This document shows positions 35,068-44,419 of a DNA stretch of 64,000 nt, piece by piece. The translations under genes were made by a program, and so were the position numbers. The stretch is taken from NCBI GenBank assembly GCA_016795065.1, contig JAEUIU010000049.1:1-64000 (forward strand), given 5' to 3'. This DNA comes from Phycisphaerae bacterium. Lineage in GTDB: Bacteria; Planctomycetota; Phycisphaerae; Phycisphaerales; SM1A02. Position 1 is the first letter of the stretch; each line of letters starts with the position of its first letter. The notes beneath the pieces were generated by a model. It was not told the DNA's origin and searched no databases. It saw only the letters and a list, made by a program, of their open reading frames with translations.

Positions 35068-37377
35068 ATGCCGCTCGATCCGGAACGCGTTCGAACAGTC
35101 TTTCTGGAGCTCTGCGACATTGCCGAGCCGAGCCGGAGCATTCGGCTTGGCGAACTCACCAACGGCGATGACGAGCTCCGCATCGAAGTGGACCGGCTGC
35201 TTCGCCACGATCGTTGCGAAGTCCAATTCCTCGACGGGGCTTGGGCCTCTGGTGAGGAAGCGATCGGTCCGTCGCCCCTCATCGCTGGCGACATGACCGC
35301 TTTGGCGACCTCAACCGATCTCCAGATTCCGGGGTTCGACCTCCTCGACCTGATCGGTGAGGGCGGCATGGGCATCGTGTACAGGGCCCAACAGCATCAT
35401 CCGCGTCGAATCGTCGCTCTCAAGCTCGTGCGCCACGGCTTTGCCACGCAGCGCCAAAGGCAGCGGTTCGATGTCGAGACCGATGCTCTTGCGCGACTTC
35501 GGCATCCGGGCATTGCCCAGATCCACGCGGCTGGGCTGGCGACACTGGCGGGCACGACCGTCCCCTACATCGCGATGGAGCTGGTCGAAGGCGATCCCAT
35601 CCTCGTCCATTGCCGAGCCCAGCGGCTCTCGACGAACGCGACGCTGGAGATTCTCGCCAGGGTCTGCGACGGGGTCCAACACGCCCACGCTCACGGGGTC
35701 ATCCACCGCGACCTCAAGGGAAGCAACATCCTCGTGACGCCCTCGGAGGACGGCATCGGACAACCTCGCATCCTCGACTTTGGTGTCGCGCGGATCATCG
35801 GGGATGAGCGCGAAGCGCTGACGATGCCCGGTATCGTGGTCGGGACGATCGGATCGATGAGTCCGGAACAACTCGGCGACGGCTCGGCAGATGTCGACAC
35901 CCGCTCTGACGTCTACGCCCTCGGCGCCCTCCTGTATGAGCTTCTCGCGGGCTCTCCACCCTACGACCTCGAGGGCCGAGGCATCGCCGAAGCGGCCCGC
36001 ATCGTCCGGGAAGAGGAGCCTCGGGGGTTGGGTCAGCTCAACGCGGCCTGGCGCGGAGATATCGAGACGATCGTGCGCACGGCCATGTCCAAGGAGCGGG
36101 AACGGCGATACGTCTCCGCCGCCGCCCTTGCTGCGGACCTTCGACGCTTCCTCGCCGACGAACCCATCGTGGCACGAACGACCACGGTTGCTGATCGCCT
36201 GCGGCGGACGGTCCGCCGACACCGTGTCGCGACGGCATTGAGTGTCGGCGCGATCATTGCCCTCGCGTTCCTGCTGGCGACCATCGTTCGGGCCCGTGGT
36301 CGAGAGGTCATCGCCCTTGAGACGGCCGAACGACGCACCGACGCCCTCATGGACTTTCTGAACGACCTGACCAGGGAGTCGCGAAGTCGGCAACTGGCCG
36401 CGCCGGGGACGCCGTTCGCGACCGCCCTGGATACCCTGAGCGCGAAGCTCCTGCAGACCCAGGCCGGGCCCGGTCGCGAGGCCCGCGAAGCCGAACTGCA
36501 CGAGACCTTGGGGCGGCGCTTTCATATCGATTTGGGCATGTCTGGACAGGCGGAGCGTCACCTAGCCAAGGCGATCGAGTTCGGCCGACTGTCCGGCGCA
36601 TGGGACGAAACGCACACCGCGGGCGTTCGACGCATTCGTGCCGAAGCCCTGTTCACCCTTGAGCGGTACGACGAAGCCGCCCGGGAGTTCGATGCGATCA
36701 TCGAGTACGCCCGGCGGTTCCAGCGCTACACGTACGAAGCCTTCGTCGAACTCCTCGCCGAAGCCGGCGCAGCCCACGCGAGGGCATCCCATCCGGAGCG
36801 GGCGGTCGAACTCGCCCGGGAAGCGCGCACGGTGGCGGTCACCAACGGCGCGAACGTCGACTCGGTCATCCGGGCATACGTGAGCGAGGCCGACGCGCTC
36901 CGCGCGGCCGGTCGCTGGTCCGAAGCCATGGAGTCCCTCGAAGGCGCCCGCGCGGCGTGCGATCCCATGGCGGCACGAACCTATCCGCTTCTCCCCTTCC
37001 ATATCGAGAAGGGATTTCTCCGTCTGGCCAAGGCCCAGGAGCAATGGGACACGATCGACCCGCTCATCGAGCGCTGCATGGCGGCGGCCAGAGCCTATCC
37101 TGGGACCGCCAACGTCTCGTTGGTCAGTGCCCAGGTCGAGGCCGGACAGATTGAGCGCCTGCGAGGAGATCTCGTGGCGGCCGAACGGTGGTATCGGGGA
37201 GCTCTTGACGCCTGCAACGCCGCGGCGGAGTACCGCCCCATCAACGCCCGTCGGGTGCTCGCGGAACTCTGCGCCCTCCTCCGGATCCTGCCGGACCGGG
37301 ACGAGGATCTCATGCACTTTGAAGAGGAGCGGAGCCGCGTTGAAGACCTGGTCGAGGGCATGCCTGGTTCGAACTGA
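35068..37377 (+). CDS. Transmembrane serine/threonine kinase with TPR-like sensor
   Basis: A 769-residue Hanks-type kinase. The N-terminal DPERVRTVFLELCDI...DDELRIEVDRLLRHD segment is the usual lead-in for planctomycete kinases. The catalytic domain (about 88-360) has GEGGMGIVY (98-105), lysine K119 in VALKLV, HRDLKGSN (213-220) and DFGVAR (238-243 region). A transmembrane helix (about 387-407) places roughly 360 TPR-like helical residues outside the cytoplasm. The frame also opens with ATGA at 34987, overlapping the sigma stop. I prefer 35068 because GAGGTGA precedes it and the protein then starts at the conserved block. Confidence 0.9.
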   Translation: MPLDPERVRTVFLELCDIAEPSRSIRLGELTNGDDELRIEVDRLLRHDRCEVQFLDGAWASGEEAIGPSPLIAGDMTALATSTDLQIPGFDLLDLIGEGGMGIVYRAQQHHPRRIVALKLVRHGFATQRQRQRFDVETDALARLRHPGIAQIHAAGLATLAGTTVPYIAMELVEGDPILVHCRAQRLSTNATLEILARVCDGVQHAHAHGVIHRDLKGSNILVTPSEDGIGQPRILDFGVARIIGDEREALTMPGIVVGTIGSMSPEQLGDGSADVDTRSDVYALGALLYELLAGSPPYDLEGRGIAEAARIVREEEPRGLGQLNAAWRGDIETIVRTAMSKERERRYVSAAALAADLRRFLADEPIVARTTTVADRLRRTVRRHRVATALSVGAIIALAFLLATIVRARGREVIALETAERRTDALMDFLNDLTRESRSRQLAAPGTPFATALDTLSAKLLQTQAGPGREAREAELHETLGRRFHIDLGMSGQAERHLAKAIEFGRLSGAWDETHTAGVRRIRAEALFTLERYDEAAREFDAIIEYARRFQRYTYEAFVELLAEAGAAHARASHPERAVELAREARTVAVTNGANVDSVIRAYVSEADALRAAGRWSEAMESLEGARAACDPMAARTYPLLPFHIEKGFLRLAKAQEQWDTIDPLIERCMAAARAYPGTANVSLVSAQVEAGQIERLRGDLVAAERWYRGALDACNAAAEYRPINARRVLAELCALLRILPDRDEDLMHFEEERSRVEDLVEGMPGSN

Positions 37378-37542
37378 TCCCTCGCGGGGTGCGCCTCAAT
37401 GCGGGTTTGCGGGAAATCAGACACTTCTCGCACTTCGGTTGCCCCCATTGAGCCGCAATGTCGCGATTCCATGACCGGAGTGCTGTCGCTCCCGTGTCCG
37501 CTTCGCCGTCCGTTTGCCATTCATTTGCTGGAGAGAACCGCC

Positions 37543-38781
37543 ATGCCGACGAGAGCCGCGTTCCGATCGTTCCTGTCGCTCGCCGAAACAACGAACCGTC
37601 TTTCGACCCGATGGCCCAGTGTGGTCATGGGTGTGGTGTTCGCAAGCGCGGCCCACGCCCAATGGACCGTCATCAACCTGCATCCTCGCGGAGCGACCGA
37701 GTCGCGGGCGTTTGGCCTTGATGGCTTGCAGCAGGTCGGGACAGTAGCACTGGGAGGGGTGAGCCACGCAGCGCTGTGGACCGGGAGCGCTGAGACCTGG
37801 GTCGACTTGCATCCTCCTTCGGCAACGTCCTCCGACGCGTGGGATGTCTCCGAGGGCAGGCAAGTGGGCCGTGCTCGTGTCGGCGGGCACGACAAGCCGT
37901 CGATCTGGAGCGGCACAAATGCGTCGTGGGTGAACCTCACGCCACTCGGGTCGCCGAGCGGAGCGGCCAACGCGATCCATCAGGGCGTTGTGTTCGGATT
38001 CGTCGCCATTGACGGCTGGAACCACGCGGGCGCCTGGACACGCGAGGCGTCCTCCTTCGGTGACATTCATCCCGCGCCCCCTGTGATCCTCTCTCAGGGC
38101 GACGACCTGGACGGCGAGACGTACGTCGGTGTGACCTTTGCCCCCGCCGACGGGCAGAATCACGCTGCCCTCTGGACGGGAGGCGCTGCATCATGGGTGG
38201 ACCTCCATCCGCGTGGAGCGCTCTGGTCATGGGCGAGGGCAACGGACTCCGGACAGCAGGTAGGTTGGACGCACTTGGATGGCCAAGCGCGGGCAAGCCT
38301 CTGGACCGGGACCGCCGAGTCGTGGATTGACCTGTCGCCTTTCTGGGCCGAGGAATCCTGGGCCAACGATGTCAAAGGCGGCCGTCAGGCCGGGTCCGTC
38401 CGGTTCGAAGGCACCTATCTGGCCTGCCTGTGGTCCGGCACGGCGGAATCGTGGGAAGCGTTGCCGCTCGACCTACCCGGCAACTGGGGAGACGCATGGG
38501 CCAATGCCATATCGATGGACGCCACCACCATCTCGGTCGCCGGCTGGGCACACAACCTCGACACGGACCGCCTCGAGGCCATCTTCTGGACGCGGCCCAT
38601 TCAGCCGTTTCTCATCGGGGACGTGAATGACGATTGTACGGTGGATGCCGTGGACCTGAGCATCCTCTTGGGCAACTGGGGCCCGTGGAATCCGACCTCA
38701 CCTGACACCGACTTCACCAACGACGGCGTGACCGACGCCGCCGACCTCAGCGTGATGCTCGGGGCGTGGGGCGGGTGCTGA
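37543..38781 (+). CDS. Secreted repeat protein with dockerin-like tail (beta-propeller-like)
   Basis: A 412-residue exported protein. After a signal peptide ending near AAHAQ come about eight repeats of the form AALWTGSAETWVDLHPxGA...SWAxATDSGQQVGW, 40-50 residues each. This resembles the extracellular HAF-type repeat family and probably folds as a propeller. The C-terminus carries two dockerin-type calcium repeats (GDVNDDCTVDAVDLSILLGNWG and a second ending LSVMLGAWGGC). No enzymatic motif is visible. The frame is open upstream, but GGAGAGA before the ATG at 37543 and the fitting signal peptide support this start. It may be a cell-surface binding protein. Confidence 0.72.
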   Translation: MPTRAAFRSFLSLAETTNRLSTRWPSVVMGVVFASAAHAQWTVINLHPRGATESRAFGLDGLQQVGTVALGGVSHAALWTGSAETWVDLHPPSATSSDAWDVSEGRQVGRARVGGHDKPSIWSGTNASWVNLTPLGSPSGAANAIHQGVVFGFVAIDGWNHAGAWTREASSFGDIHPAPPVILSQGDDLDGETYVGVTFAPADGQNHAALWTGGAASWVDLHPRGALWSWARATDSGQQVGWTHLDGQARASLWTGTAESWIDLSPFWAEESWANDVKGGRQAGSVRFEGTYLACLWSGTAESWEALPLDLPGNWGDAWANAISMDATTISVAGWAHNLDTDRLEAIFWTRPIQPFLIGDVNDDCTVDAVDLSILLGNWGPWNPTSPDTDFTNDGVTDAADLSVMLGAWGGC

Positions 38782-38938
38782 TCCGTCAAGCGGCGCTCTG
38801 GAGCTGCGGCACGTGCAACCGTATGGTGACGGCGTCCCGGTCAATTCGCGGAATTGGTCGGAGTCACCACCCTTCGACTGCGCCCTCACGGTCGTGACAC
38901 GTTCGACCTTCTCATGCCCGACCCACCCGGAGACCACC

Positions 38939-40018
38939 ATGCGTCGCGTTTCTTCCCGTCAGTCGGTCGCCAGCTCAACGTTCTCAAACCACGCGACCTC
39001 CTTTGCGGCACTGCTGACCCTCGGCATCTCGAGCATCGCCCATGCCGACCTGACCTTCGCGACGGCGCCGGCACCAGGCGGCTTCGTGCAGGCATGCGCG
39101 GGGCCGGCCGTCTATGGGGTCGGCTGGCCCGGGGCCGATCTCTTTCTGAGCTACCCCCCGAACTTGGGTGCCGATCTGGTCGAGCAGTCCTTTGTCGGCA
39201 ATGGCATCGGTGAACAGAGCGCGAGCTTCTCTGGGAGGAACATCAACAACAGCGCTCACGTCGTCGCCGGCCTAGGTTTCGTCCACGCCAGCGCGAGCAA
39301 TTCGTCGCCGGACGCTGCGAACTTCCCGACGGCGCTTGGCCAGGGCGGTTGGTCAGAGACCTTCCTCATCGCCAATCCAGCGCTCACCGGTCAGCCGGGG
39401 TTCATGGCCTTCACGCTCGACGTTCATGGGACGCTCTACGCCGAAGGCCTGACTGGCTCGTCGGTCTTCACCGTCACCGCCTACAAGGACGCGGCCCAAC
39501 TGACCGCCAACGAGTTCTACGATCCGGGGAACTCCGACCTGCTGAGCACGAACGTCCAGTACGGCAACTGGGGAATCGCCACCTTCGGCAACCCACCCAC
39601 CGACGGCAAGACCGTCGATGATTCGGTCACCTTCGCCGTTCCCTTCACCTTCGGTACGCCCTTCAAGCTCGGTGTCTACGCGTTCGCTCGCGCTGGTCTC
39701 CGCTCCAGCGGCGGCGTAGGCGGCAGTTCCTCATCGCACACCGATTTCGAAGAGGGCCTGACGTGGGGCGGCATCGCCTCGGTCTACATTGGAACGACAC
39801 CGACGAGTGACTACACCTTCACCAGCGGCAGCGGGATCGACTGGAGCCAGCCGCTGAACGGTTCGGTGCCCTCGGACCTCAACGGCGACGGGAGCGTCAA
39901 TGCCGCGGACCTTGCGATCCTTCTCGGCGGATGGGGGACGTCGGTGGGAGACGTCAATGGCGACGGCACCACCGATGCCGCCGACTTGGCTGAACTGCTC
40001 GGTGCGTGGACGGGTTGA
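38939..40018 (+). CDS. Secreted beta-rich protein with dockerin-like tail
   Basis: A 359-residue exported protein of unknown function. A long signal region (ends near SSIAHA, about residue 36) precedes a glycine/serine/asparagine-rich beta-type domain (GNGIGEQSASFSGRNINNSAHVVAG, and a run rich in GG and SS near 255-265). The last about 50 residues form two dockerin-like repeats, DLNGDGSVNAADLAILLGGWG and DVNGDGTTDAADLAELLGAW. It resembles the PEP-CTERM-type structural proteins of this phylum but ends in the calcium-binding tail instead. It lies directly downstream of the other dockerin-tailed gene, so the two may be expressed together. Confidence 0.68.
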   Translation: MRRVSSRQSVASSTFSNHATSFAALLTLGISSIAHADLTFATAPAPGGFVQACAGPAVYGVGWPGADLFLSYPPNLGADLVEQSFVGNGIGEQSASFSGRNINNSAHVVAGLGFVHASASNSSPDAANFPTALGQGGWSETFLIANPALTGQPGFMAFTLDVHGTLYAEGLTGSSVFTVTAYKDAAQLTANEFYDPGNSDLLSTNVQYGNWGIATFGNPPTDGKTVDDSVTFAVPFTFGTPFKLGVYAFARAGLRSSGGVGGSSSSHTDFEEGLTWGGIASVYIGTTPTSDYTFTSGSGIDWSQPLNGSVPSDLNGDGSVNAADLAILLGGWGTSVGDVNGDGTTDAADLAELLGAWTG

Positions 40019-40116
40019 GGTGCGTCGGCCGTGCCTCTGTGGAGCATCGACTCGAAGACTTCCTCCCCCTCTGCCATCGCTTTGCTTCGCACCGGATCAT
40101 GCGATCACGCGGCGTA

Positions 40117-40227
40117 CTCCGTGCTCTCCGTGTCTCCGTGCGAGACCCTCTGGTTCGTCGGATGGCACGACGAAGCCCAGGCGACGGCTGACGGAGCTTC
40201 TCGCACATAGACACGGAGAACACGGAG
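40117..40227. repeat. MITE-like element with 29-bp inverted arms
   Basis: The arms at 40117-40145 and 40199-40227 are reverse complements at 26 of 29 positions and contain the tandem CTCCGTGTT/CTCCGTGTCT units seen in many environmental bacterial genomes. They enclose 53 bases, for a total of 111 bp. No transposase is present. It sits between a dockerin gene and the convergent pls-like gene. Confidence 0.65.
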
Positions 40228-40283
40228 AAGAGGTTCGATCGGGCGAACTTCTCAACCCGCCTCCTTCACTCCTCCGCGACCTT

Positions 40284-40305
40284 CCCTCGACAAGCTCGGG
40301 ACAGG
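40284..40305 (+). repeat. REP-like CTCGACAAGCTCGGGACAGG motif, copy 1
   Basis: A 22-base copy of a short repeat. A second copy lies inverted at 48486-48506 with 19 of 21 positions shared. Both are intergenic. The motif is close to a TCGACAAGCTCrGG repeat that I know from unrelated genomes. The rest of 40228-40329 has no gene. Confidence 0.5.
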
Positions 40306-40329
40306 CCCGCCTTTGCGGTGAACGCTCCC

Positions 40330-43300
40330 TCACCCCAACCGCGCCGCCGGGCAGCCTGCGTAGATGCCTCCGGCTTCGAGCGTTTCCTGCTTCATGACCA
40401 CGCTGTGCGGTTCGACGTGGGCGCCTTCGCCGATGTCCGCACCGTAGAACACCACGGTGTGATGGCCGACAGTCGCGTTGCGACGAATCACCAAGTGGTC
40501 GATCTTCAGGATGCGATCCTCGAAGGTATGGGCCTGGAAGTTGCACGTCACCGTTGCCCCGTCCTCGAACGTGAGCATGTCCGGATCGACCACCTGGGCG
40601 AAACCGTCACCTAACACGACGTTCTTCCCGATCCGCATCCCCACTGCCCGCAGGAACCAGGTGAGGAAGACGGTGCCCTCGAGGCGCTCAAGGAGATTGC
40701 GGGCGTACATGCTCCAGGCGACGAAGAGGAAGTCCCAGCGGCTGCACCAGCAACTCCATAGCGGGTGCTGCCCCGGCTTCACCCGGGCGATGAGAGCCCA
40801 TTTCAGGAGGACGATCACCCCGCACAGGCTGGCCAGCGCGGCGAAGGTCACGGCGGGCACGATGAGGGCAATGAACACTGCCCCGCCGACCGCTTCCCGA
40901 AGGTCGCTCAGGACGTGGAGCCACCAAAGAAAGACCACGGTCGGCACCACCGGTAGGGCGAATCGAAGGGTCTCCCAGAAAAGTCGCGCGCAATACCGGA
41001 TGAACGGCGGGTCGTGGGTGACGCTTCGGTCCGCCTTCACCACGTCGCGGCGCGGCAGTTCCATCGCCGGATGACCGAACCAGCCGGTGTTGGGGCGGGC
41101 CTTCGCCGGATCGGCCACCGTCGCAACGCCGATGAAGAGGTCGTGCGGATACTCCGCCCCACCCGGCACGACGGCGTGATTCCCGAGGAAGGTGTTCGCC
41201 CCGATCGACGTCGCCCCCAGCGTGATGGTCCCGCGGTGCACCTCGGGTGAACAGAAATAGATGCCATCGGCAAAGAAGCACTCATCGCCGATCGTGACCG
41301 ATTCCGGGACCACGTCGATGATCGTCGAGACCTCGCCTCCGCGCCCGATCCGCATTCCCGCGATGCGCAGCCAGATCGGCCAATAGAGCGAACCACTCAG
41401 CCAGCGCCCGGCGGCATCCACCGCGGCGCTCTTCGACCAGACCCGCAACGCGTCGAACCCCCATCGGCTCATTGTTCCGGTCGCAACGCGGCCCATGCAG
41501 CGAAGCGCGACGGCCTGACTCACGAGACCTAACGGCACGCTGATCAGCGACAGGACCAAAAGGCCGACGGCGGTCCGCCATCCCAGGCTGCCGTCGTACA
41601 GCCAGGCGATGAGTCCGTCTCCATCCATGCCGCCAAGCACTTCCGCAAGCAGGGTCGCCAAGGCGATTGGAAGCCCAAGAAGAAGCGAATGGCCAACCCG
41701 CGCCACCAGCGTCAGGAGTCCATGCCCTACCGGCGAGAAGCCTAGGTCGCGGGGCGGCGCCGGCGCCGCCGACTCGCCAACACGCTGCGCCGGCACGCCG
41801 TCCCAAGCCTCGCCGACGGGAATCGTTCGGTCACTGGGCAGGTAGGCCAACGCCTTGAGTGTTGCCCTCGCTCCCACCGTTGCCCCGCCGCCGACGCCGG
41901 CCCGAACACCGATGGTCGCCTCGGCCCCGATCGACACCGGCGCGACCACGAGATCGCCGTCATCGACATCCATCAGATGGAGTGCCGCCTCCTGCGACAG
42001 CGTCACGTCATCGCCGATGGTCAGGAGATCCCACGCCCCACGGCCGAGCGCGACCCCGCGGTGAACATGCACGCGCTTGCCCACAGTCGCGCCCAGGAAA
42101 CGGAGCGCGCTTCCCATGAAGACGGTGCCCTCGAGGATGCCCCACGGAATCAGTCGGGCGACCTGTTCGACCATCCAATAGCGCACATACGTTGCACTCC
42201 AGACGGGCACCCGAACGGGCTTGGCCTGCCCAATCACCATGCGATGGGTGATCGCGGTGAGCCCGACTGCGATCGGCGTCCACAGGAGCATCGCGAGGGT
42301 GCCGATCGCCGGGAGGAAGAGCGCCGACCACGTCACGCCAAGGGCATCGAAGATGGCGGGCAGCGCGAGGAACGCCATCGCGTACCAAATCCACCCGCTG
42401 ATTGCGACGGAGCCGGCAATGAATCCCGCCTGCACCAAGGTCGCCCGTAGCGGGTGGATTGCCATGCGATGCCGCTCGGGCGTGATCCGCAGCGATTCGC
42501 GCGGCTGCGCATGCGCCGCGGCAAGCGTCGTACATCGCGCTGCCAGGCTCTCGACCGTGCGGGCGTCGTAGAGGTCGCGGACCGTCACGCCGCTCAGGGC
42601 GGCACCGTGGATCGCGTGGCCGCGCAGGAAGCAGATGACGCCGACCGCCGAGAGCGAATCGCCGCCAAGGGTCAGAAAGAAGTCGTCATCGACCGAGAAA
42701 GGCCCACGATGGTGAAGCGACAGGGCGAAGGCTTCGGCGACGAGCCGCTCGAAGGGCGTGGCTGGCTCGCGCAGGGAGGTTGGGCGTTGCAGGGCATCCC
42801 CGGCGGCCGCCAAGATCTCGGGCAATTCCTTTCGATCGAGCTTGCCTCCCACCGAGCGAGGAAGTTTCTCGCAGAAGGCGAACCGACTCGGCACCATGTA
42901 GCTCGGAAGAGATTGGCGGCAATGGGCCTTCAGGGAATCGATGGCAGGGCGATCGTCGATGTCGGCCATTACCACGTGGGCGGCCAGGAGCTGTCCGCTC
43001 GCCGGTCCCTGCACCCGGCAGGCAGCCTCTCGCACTCCAGGGAACGCCGCGAGACACGCCTCGACCGCGCCCAACTCGACGCGATAGCCGCGGAGCTTCA
43101 CCTGGGCGTCGATCCGACCGTGGTACTCGAGGTCCCCTTGGCCATTCCGCCGCACGAGGTCGCCCGTTCGATAAAGACGACCCAACAAGGGATGCTCGAC
43201 GAATCGCGAGGCGGTGACCTCGGGCATGCCGCGATACCCGCGAGCGAGGCTGATGCCGCCAATGCAGAGTTCACCTAACTCGCCGTCGGCCACTTCGTTG

Positions 43301-44406
43301 AGCGAGTCATCGACGACGTGCCCGACGTTGCCCCGCACCGGCACGCCGATCGTGACTGGCTTGCCTGCTTCGATGCGGGTCCGTACCACCGTCACCGTGC
43401 ACTCGGTCGGTCCGTAGCCGTTCTCCAGCCTTCGCCCGCGACTCCACCGATCGGCCAGGTCCTGCGGAAGTGCCTCGCCCCCGACGTAGAGAAGCGTGAG
43501 GAGCGGAAGTGCCCGATGCGGCTCGTCGCACCCGGTGGTCCGAAGGAGCGTGGGTGGCGGACAGAGAACGGTGATGCGTTCGCGCTGAAGGAACGGGACC
43601 AAATCCGGCCCGAGCCGCACCGTCTCATCATCCAACGGCACAAGCGCCGCTCCCACCGCGAAGGCGAGCCACGTCTCCTCCAACGACGAGTCGTACGCGG
43701 GCGACGAGCATTGGGCGACGCGATCCTCGCAACCGAGTGCGAAGTGCTCGACATCCGAGTCGACCAGGTTCGCGATGCTGCGGTGCTCGATCTCGACACC
43801 CTTTGGCTTGCCGGTCGTGCCGGAGGTGTAGATCAGGTAGGCAAGTCGCGAAGGGCCGACCGTCGGCGTCGATGCGGCGATCGCGGCCACCTCGGGCTCC
43901 TCGACGACCCGGTGCACGTCGAGCATGTGCTCCACTGCCACTCCATGTGCAGCGAGCCACGCCCGTCCCATGGCGTCGGTCAACAGGACCTTGACCTCGG
44001 CGTCATCCAGAATTGCCCGAATATGGTCGGGCGGGAACTTCGGATCGATGCAGGTGAAAGCCGCTCCGGCGGAGAGAACCGCTAGCTGGGCGGCGTAGAG
44101 GGAAGGTGTGTCGCGACCGAGGACGATTGCGACGATCGGTTCGTCAGCGGCGGGATCGAGTCGGGCGCGGACCGCCCGAGCCATGGATTGGGCAGCGCGG
44201 TCAAGTTCGCCATAGGTCCAACGGATGCGTTCGGGACGCCCGAAGCCTGGCGGCACCTCAACAGCGATCCGATCGGGATGAGCCGCCACCGTGGCCGCGA
44301 ATCGCTGGTGCAGCAGCGGGAGGGCGAGCGGGACGTCGGACTGCCCATCGCTCTCGGACAAAGGCCTCATCGCGCTTGTCGGAGAACTCGCTTCAGGGGC
44401 CCTCAT
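40330..44406 (-). CDS. Pls/PosA-type non-ribosomal peptide synthetase
   Basis: A 1358-residue synthetase. The adenylation domain (about 22-527) has core motif A3 YTSGTTGKPKG, A5 NGYGPTE, A7 YRTGDL, A8 GRIDAQVKLRGYRVE and A10 GGKLDRKEL. A carrier domain with GGDSL follows (phosphopantetheine serine near residue 584). The second half alternates transmembrane helices with three left-handed beta-helix acyltransferase-like domains (hexapeptide runs such as SIGAEATIGVRAGVGGG and NATVGHHTVVFYGADIG). This is the layout of epsilon-poly-L-lysine synthase (Pls) and PosA relatives, which polymerise one amino acid at the membrane. The monomer is not deducible here. The start (44406) follows the SET gene's stop by 13 bases. 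Confidence 0.88.
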   Translation of the reverse strand: MRAPEASSPTSAMRPLSESDGQSDVPLALPLLHQRFAATVAAHPDRIAVEVPPGFGRPERIRWTYGELDRAAQSMARAVRARLDPAADEPIVAIVLGRDTPSLYAAQLAVLSAGAAFTCIDPKFPPDHIRAILDDAEVKVLLTDAMGRAWLAAHGVAVEHMLDVHRVVEEPEVAAIAASTPTVGPSRLAYLIYTSGTTGKPKGVEIEHRSIANLVDSDVEHFALGCEDRVAQCSSPAYDSSLEETWLAFAVGAALVPLDDETVRLGPDLVPFLQRERITVLCPPPTLLRTTGCDEPHRALPLLTLLYVGGEALPQDLADRWSRGRRLENGYGPTECTVTVVRTRIEAGKPVTIGVPVRGNVGHVVDDSLNEVADGELGELCIGGISLARGYRGMPEVTASRFVEHPLLGRLYRTGDLVRRNGQGDLEYHGRIDAQVKLRGYRVELGAVEACLAAFPGVREAACRVQGPASGQLLAAHVVMADIDDRPAIDSLKAHCRQSLPSYMVPSRFAFCEKLPRSVGGKLDRKELPEILAAAGDALQRPTSLREPATPFERLVAEAFALSLHHRGPFSVDDDFFLTLGGDSLSAVGVICFLRGHAIHGAALSGVTVRDLYDARTVESLAARCTTLAAAHAQPRESLRITPERHRMAIHPLRATLVQAGFIAGSVAISGWIWYAMAFLALPAIFDALGVTWSALFLPAIGTLAMLLWTPIAVGLTAITHRMVIGQAKPVRVPVWSATYVRYWMVEQVARLIPWGILEGTVFMGSALRFLGATVGKRVHVHRGVALGRGAWDLLTIGDDVTLSQEAALHLMDVDDGDLVVAPVSIGAEATIGVRAGVGGGATVGARATLKALAYLPSDRTIPVGEAWDGVPAQRVGESAAPAPPRDLGFSPVGHGLLTLVARVGHSLLLGLPIALATLLAEVLGGMDGDGLIAWLYDGSLGWRTAVGLLVLSLISVPLGLVSQAVALRCMGRVATGTMSRWGFDALRVWSKSAAVDAAGRWLSGSLYWPIWLRIAGMRIGRGGEVSTIIDVVPESVTIGDECFFADGIYFCSPEVHRGTITLGATSIGANTFLGNHAVVPGGAEYPHDLFIGVATVADPAKARPNTGWFGHPAMELPRRDVVKADRSVTHDPPFIRYCARLFWETLRFALPVVPTVVFLWWLHVLSDLREAVGGAVFIALIVPAVTFAALASLCGVIVLLKWALIARVKPGQHPLWSCWCSRWDFLFVAWSMYARNLLERLEGTVFLTWFLRAVGMRIGKNVVLGDGFAQVVDPDMLTFEDGATVTCNFQAHTFEDRILKIDHLVIRRNATVGHHTVVFYGADIGEGAHVEPHSVVMKQETLEAGGIYAGCPAARLG

Positions 44407-44419
44407 GATGCTGACCGGT

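Noticed and set aside
35311-36561. 416-codon minus-strand frame opposite the kinase
   Set aside because: Antisense to conserved kinase motifs and has no recognisable domain.
33430-40018. Cellulosome (true dockerin-cohesin) system
   Set aside because: The calcium-binding tails resemble dockerins, but no cohesin or scaffoldin is present, and such tails are widespread in Phycisphaerae on unrelated proteins.
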